From NCBI GenBank assembly GCA_020632575.1, contig JACKFH010000002.1:124001-188000 (forward strand): a stretch of DNA of 64,000 nt, read 5' to 3'. The notes below the pieces were generated by a model. That model did no database searches, was not told the DNA's origin, and saw only the letters and a program-made list of their open reading frames with translations. Of this stretch, positions 59,918 to 64,000 are shown one piece after another. Position 1 is the first letter of the stretch. Every line of letters starts with the position of its first letter. The stretch is from Candidatus Omnitrophota bacterium (lineage in GTDB: Bacteria; Hinthialibacterota; Hinthialibacteria; OLB16). The position numbers and the translations under genes are program-made.

Positions 59918-62830
59918 TCAGACGCGACCTTTGGCGCGAAGCGCCTCAACCCAATGAACCGCCTCGGTCCCCCCGAAGTCCGCGATTTGATGACGGCAGG
60001 AAAACCCGCAGGCAACAACCGTCGTGTCTGCGGCCTTGCCTCGAATCGCGGGCATCAATCGGTCCTCGCTAATGGTCTTCGAGATATCGTAGTGACGTTT
60101 CTCATAACCGAACGATCCAGCCATGCCACAGCAACCCGATGGAATCTCGCTGACCTCCAGGTTGGGAATCCGGCCGAGAATTTTTTTCATCGCGTCGGTC
60201 CCATACAATGCCTTCTGATGACAATGCCCATGGATCAGAATCTTTTTGGCGTCGCTGGTGAGTTCGACTTCGAGGCGTCCCTGCTCGATCTCTTGAAGGA
60301 GGAACCAATCGATCATCATTACATTTTCCTGAATCCTCTGAGCGAGACCCTGGTCATCCATTAAGTCGGGCAGATCGTCGGTGAGAGCCGACGCGCAGCT
60401 CGGTTCGCACACCACCACTTTCATCCCCTGACGGATGACATCGTCCAACCCGCGCAATGTCTTTTCCCCCTCCAACTTGGCTTCCCGCAACATCCCATGG
60501 GAGATCTTCGGCCGTTGGCAGCAACCGACCTCCGCCAGGACCACTTCATACCCACACGATTCGAGGAGTTCCACCGCAGCCTTGCCAACTCGAGTCTCTT
60601 GATAGTTGAGATAGGTGTCGGCGAACAAGGCCACCTTCCCTTGTTTCGCTCCATTTCGAGGCGGACGATTAGCAAACCACATTGACAGAGATTCTGAAGC
60701 GTAAGGCGGCAGTTTCCGGCGGCTATCGAAACCCGCCATACCCTCCAGCAGTTTTCTGAAGACCCAACTCCCTTGGATGGCATTCACCATGCCCGCTTTC
60801 CATCCGGCAATCCTTCTAGCAGCGTCCGAGGAGCCAGCGATGAGCTTGTCCTGAAGAGTGAATCCATGGCGATCATGCCGCCTCTGAAGCACCTCGCTTT
60901 TGAGTTTCGCCATGTCGACATTGCTCGGGCATTCGGATTTGCAGCCCTTGCAGGAGAGGCATAAATCGAGAACCTCATGAAGACTATCGTGAGTGAATCC
61001 CTCTGGGCCGAATTGGCCGCTCATCGCCAATCGAAGAGCGTTGGCCCGACCCCGAGTGCTATGTTGCTCGTCCCGAGTGGCCATGTAACTCGGGCACATC
61101 GTCCCGACATTCGACTTTCTGCAAGCCCCGACCCCGGTGCACATCTCGACCGCCGCTGGGAAACCGCCCTCTTCCTCCCGGAACTTGTACACCGTCTCGA
61201 AAGGTTCCACCTCGTAATCGGTTCCGTAACGGAGATCGTGAATAATGGGCGGCGAATCGATGATTTTGCCCGGGTTCATCAAACCCTCGGGGTCGAACAC
61301 GCGTTTAATCTGCTTGAAAGCCTCGTAAATCTTTGGCCCGTAAAACCTCTCGATGAAGGGGCTGCGGACATACCCATCCCCATGCTCTCCGCACCAACTT
61401 CCACCGTACTCGACGGTGTACTTGAAAGCTTCCTCGGAGATTTTTTCCAGACGCTCGATGTCGTCCTGATGCCGAAGGTCCAGGATCGGCCGGACATGGA
61501 TGAGCCCCACACTGGCGTGTGCGTACATCGCCACCGGGGCGTCGATCGACTTGCAGAATTTCAAAACCCGATCGATGTATTCGGGAAGGTGTTTGATCGG
61601 AATGGCCGCGTCCTCAATGAACGGAAGAGGTTTGCGGTCTCCCTTGATTCCAAGCATGATTCCGAGACCGTTCTTTCGGATATTCCAAACCTTGGCCTGA
61701 TCCTCGGGAGTGGTCATGATCGGGTAGGCGTAGCCTAAACCTCTACCCGGAAGGTCTTTCGCCATCTCTTCCGCTTTGCGCCTGGCCTCACCGTCCGTCT
61801 CACCAAAAAACTCGACAACGAGGACCGCGGCCGGGTCTCCCTCCACGACATCCATAATCCGCCTGATGCTCAGGTTCTTTCGCGCCAAATCCAGGACCGT
61901 CTTGTCTAGGATCTCCACCGCCGAGGGACCATGGGCGAGAATCGGTTCGACCGCGCGGATCGCCTCGAGGACATCCTGGTAGTGTGCGAGGCAGACAGCC
62001 GCCGCCTTCGGTTTTGGGACAAGGTTGATCTTCGCTTCGAGGAGGACGGCTAGCGTGCCCTCCGACCCGCAAAAGAGTTTGCCGAGATTCCAACGATCCG
62101 TGTGAGTGAACTCGTCGAGGTTGTACCCCATCACCCGCCGCATCACCTTTGGGTAACGCGCCTCGACTTCCTCACGGTTGCTGTCGATTAATTGTTTGAA
62201 TTCCCGATGGATTTCCGCCGACCGAGTTTCGCCCTGGGAGTTCTTTTCCCATTCATCGGGAGACTCCTCGCCAAAAGTCGCGACCTCGCCATTGCCAAAG
62301 AGCACCGTAGTTTCGAGAACATGGTCGACTGTCTTGCCCCAGACGATCGATTTGGTTCCGGAGGAGTTGTTCCCGATCATGCCGCCGACATTGGCTCGGC
62401 TCGAGGTGGCGGGATCCGGCGCGAAAAGGAGATCGTGTTTGGCCAATTCCGCGTTGAGTTCATCGAGGACCACCCCGGGTTGAACCCGGGCCCATTTCTC
62501 CTCCAGGTTCACCTCGAGCACCTTGTTCATGTGTCGGGAAAAATCGATCACCAGAGAGGCCCCGACTGTCTGGCCGGCTAAACTGGTTCCGCCGCCGCGG
62601 GGAAGAATGCTGACCCGATGCTCGGCGGCGATTTGGACCGCCGCTCTGACGTCTTCTTCATCGAGGGGAGTGACCACCGCCACCGGTTTGATCCGATAAA
62701 TGCTCGCGTCGGTGGAATAGATTCCCAGAGTCGCCTCATCGAAATGGACCTCGCCTCGGATCCGGGATCGGAGATCGCGTTCGAAGGCTTGACGATCGAT
62801 AGCGGGAGGTTCGGTCCGAATGGTTGTCAT
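59918..62830 (-). CDS. FAD-linked oxidase fused to Fe-S reductase (GlcD-GlcF type)
   Basis: 970 residues. N-terminal FAD-binding PCMH domain (VAVVTPLDEEDVRAAVQIA, ILPRGGGTSLAGQ, GNNSSGTKSIVWG), then a FAD-oxidase C-terminal domain (PVAMYAHASVGLIHVRP; GEHGDGYVRSPF). After residue 560 a ferredoxin-like part has CTGVGACRKSNVGTMCPSY and CLSCKGCKSECPSNVD, two 4Fe-4S sets. Two CCG domains follow: VGCCQRP, CEPSC and HGHCHQK, SGCCGMAGSFGYEK. Oxidises a 2-hydroxy acid (glycolate or D-lactate) to the membrane quinone pool. The neighbouring glyoxylate-type aminotransferase favours glycolate; that is inference. Confidence 0.94.
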   Translation of the reverse strand: MTTIRTEPPAIDRQAFERDLRSRIRGEVHFDEATLGIYSTDASIYRIKPVAVVTPLDEEDVRAAVQIAAEHRVSILPRGGGTSLAGQTVGASLVIDFSRHMNKVLEVNLEEKWARVQPGVVLDELNAELAKHDLLFAPDPATSSRANVGGMIGNNSSGTKSIVWGKTVDHVLETTVLFGNGEVATFGEESPDEWEKNSQGETRSAEIHREFKQLIDSNREEVEARYPKVMRRVMGYNLDEFTHTDRWNLGKLFCGSEGTLAVLLEAKINLVPKPKAAAVCLAHYQDVLEAIRAVEPILAHGPSAVEILDKTVLDLARKNLSIRRIMDVVEGDPAAVLVVEFFGETDGEARRKAEEMAKDLPGRGLGYAYPIMTTPEDQAKVWNIRKNGLGIMLGIKGDRKPLPFIEDAAIPIKHLPEYIDRVLKFCKSIDAPVAMYAHASVGLIHVRPILDLRHQDDIERLEKISEEAFKYTVEYGGSWCGEHGDGYVRSPFIERFYGPKIYEAFKQIKRVFDPEGLMNPGKIIDSPPIIHDLRYGTDYEVEPFETVYKFREEEGGFPAAVEMCTGVGACRKSNVGTMCPSYMATRDEQHSTRGRANALRLAMSGQFGPEGFTHDSLHEVLDLCLSCKGCKSECPSNVDMAKLKSEVLQRRHDRHGFTLQDKLIAGSSDAARRIAGWKAGMVNAIQGSWVFRKLLEGMAGFDSRRKLPPYASESLSMWFANRPPRNGAKQGKVALFADTYLNYQETRVGKAAVELLESCGYEVVLAEVGCCQRPKISHGMLREAKLEGEKTLRGLDDVIRQGMKVVVCEPSCASALTDDLPDLMDDQGLAQRIQENVMMIDWFLLQEIEQGRLEVELTSDAKKILIHGHCHQKALYGTDAMKKILGRIPNLEVSEIPSGCCGMAGSFGYEKRHYDISKTISEDRLMPAIRGKAADTTVVACGFSCRHQIADFGGTEAVHWVEALRAKGRV

Positions 62831-62836
62831 CGTTCC

Positions 62837-63949
62837 TCAAAGAACCTGTCTGAGAGCAGAAATCAGCGCGTTGACATGGTTTTCGTTGCTGCCGTAACCC
62901 ATTAGCCCGATGCGCCAGACCTTCCCGGCGAACTCGCCCAATCCGGCGCCGACCTCGATATTATACCGATCGAGAAGCGTCTTGCGCATGCCCGCGTCAT
63001 CGAACCCCTGGGGGAGTTTGACCGCGTTCAGCATGGGCAGACGGTATCCCTCGGGAACCAGGAACTCGAAACCGAGATCCTCGAGTCCCGCCTTCAGAAG
63101 TTCATGATTTTTTTGATGCCGCTCGAATCGAGATTCGAGGCCCTCCTCGAGAACGATGCGCAGCGCTTCATACAGAGAATAGATCGAACTAATCGGCGCC
63201 GTGTGGTGGTAGGCTCGCTTCTCCCCGCTCCAGTAGTTGATCAGCATCGTGGTGTCGAGGTACCAACTCTGGACTTTTGTTTTCCGAGCGCGGATGGCTT
63301 CCACCGCCCGATCGCTGAAGGAGACTGGGGCTAGTCCGGGAGGCGCCGACAGGCACTTTTGGGTCCCGCTGTAGACCGCATCGATTCCCCAATCGTCAAC
63401 CCGGACATCCGTCCCACCCAGCGAAGTGACTGTATCCACCAGGAAGAGCGCGCCAGCATCGTGGGCCAGTTTGCCGATCTCCTCCAAGGGCTGGAGCACT
63501 CCGGTCGAGGTTTCCGCGTGAACGATGGCGACTGCCTTCGGTTTGCATTTTCCGAGCGCTTCCTTGACCTGTTCCGGTTCGATCCATTTTCCCCAAGGAG
63601 CGTCCACCCGGTGCAACTTCGCACCCAGTCTCTCGACAATGTCCGCCATCCGATTGCCAAAAACTCCGTTGACACAAATGAGCGCTTCATCGCCGGGTTC
63701 GAGCAGGTTGGTCAGGATCGCTTCCATCCCTGCGCTGCCGGTTGCGGAGACCGGGAAGGTCAGTGCGTTCTTGGTGCGAAAGACTTGCTGCAACATGGAT
63801 TTGACATCCTCCATGATGCCGATGAATTCGGGATCGAGGTGGCCGATGAGGGGTGTGGCCATGGCGCGGATAACTCTCGGATGAGCGTTGCTGGGGCCGG
63901 GACCGAGAAGAATGCGCGGCGTTGGATTCAGTTGTCCAGGTAAAGTCAT
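62837..63949 (-). CDS. Class V aminotransferase, alanine/serine-glyoxylate type
   Basis: 370 residues from ATG 63949 (GGAGGG 8 nt upstream), complete in the window. PLP-dependent small-domain-first fold: ILLGPGPSNAHPRVIRAMATPLIGHLDPEF is the family opening, SATGSAGMEA the phosphate/PLP loop, HAETSTGVLQPLEE, VDTVTSLGG (Asp for the pyridine N) and SGTQKCLSAPPG with the Schiff-base Lys. These features mark the alanine-glyoxylate/serine-glyoxylate/purine-catabolism group. It makes glycine from glyoxylate with alanine or serine as donor. First gene of the operon with the GlcD-GlcF-like dehydrogenase, 6 nt upstream of it. Confidence 0.92.
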   Translation of the reverse strand: MTLPGQLNPTPRILLGPGPSNAHPRVIRAMATPLIGHLDPEFIGIMEDVKSMLQQVFRTKNALTFPVSATGSAGMEAILTNLLEPGDEALICVNGVFGNRMADIVERLGAKLHRVDAPWGKWIEPEQVKEALGKCKPKAVAIVHAETSTGVLQPLEEIGKLAHDAGALFLVDTVTSLGGTDVRVDDWGIDAVYSGTQKCLSAPPGLAPVSFSDRAVEAIRARKTKVQSWYLDTTMLINYWSGEKRAYHHTAPISSIYSLYEALRIVLEEGLESRFERHQKNHELLKAGLEDLGFEFLVPEGYRLPMLNAVKLPQGFDDAGMRKTLLDRYNIEVGAGLGEFAGKVWRIGLMGYGSNENHVNALISALRQVL

Positions 63950-64000
63950 TAGGGAAACCCTCCACAAAGGATGAAGAAACAAGAGGCTAACATAATCCAC

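Overview
The window reads as one stretch of chromosome from a Gram-negative, uncultivated-type bacterium with moderately high GC. An outer membrane is implied by an O-antigen-ligase-like protein, a tandem LPS-kinase-like protein, a lipoprotein and pseudopilins. Secreted Ca-binding-repeat proteins, a dockerin-tailed beta-helix protein, a Tat-type Gfo/Idh/MocA protein, a multihaem cytochrome-TPR locus and a DUF433/DUF5615 pair suggest an environmental lineage near the PVC/FCB or candidate-phylum bacteria (Hydrogenedentes-, Sumerlaeota- or Omnitrophica-like). That placement is inference; no rRNA gene is present and I saw no tRNA or CRISPR array.

Layout. 1-5 kb: 3' end of pnp with an RGG tail, a DUF3311-like/SSS symporter pair, an O-antigen-ligase-like gene and an unknown exported protein. 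5-11 kb (minus strand): panC-purQ-purD-K+ channel, then a dockerin-tailed beta-helix protein. 11.7-16.5 kb (plus): polA-coaE-rho, ending in a strong terminator. 16.5-20.2 kb (minus): DUF1858 anchor, DUF362 protein, seven-haem cytochrome and HEAT/TPR protein; the last two look like one ancestral gene broken by a deletion plus frameshift. 20.4-23 kb: Tat-type oxidoreductase, a HTH-receiver regulator with a clear promoter, and a zinc ribbon.

23.2-32.3 kb (minus) is the most unusual block. Four translationally coupled genes encode GspH-, GspI-, GspJ- and GspK-like pseudopilins. The last three are swollen by Asp-rich, thrombospondin-type-3-like calcium repeats, and the 1770-residue GspK-like protein also carries a lamin-tail-like domain. 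A good promoter precedes them. No secretin, secretion ATPase or inner-membrane platform gene lies nearby, although pilT is present at 57.7 kb.

32.6-44.4 kb: leuC without leuD, a tandem LPS-kinase-like gene, pheT-coiled coil-zapA with a 148-bp MITE-like element inside the cluster, a large exported propeller protein, a glycosyltransferase and recO. 44.6-50.1 kb is sulfate assimilation: an MFS gene and stand-alone cysC on the minus strand, then an Rrf2 regulator divergent from cysD-cysN. Inverted-repeat arms cover both divergent -10 elements, and CysN ends in a degenerate APS-kinase-like domain.

50-64 kb: a universal stress protein, an AGCS symporter, Gfo/Idh/MocA dehydrogenases, a Cys-rich lipoprotein, two DnaA-box-like sites, an unknown exported protein, the DUF433/DUF5615 pair, pilT with a glycosyltransferase, and an aminotransferase-GlcD/GlcF fusion-dehydrogenase operon suited to glycolate/glyoxylate metabolism. 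Three families of intergenic palindromic repeats are scattered through the window.
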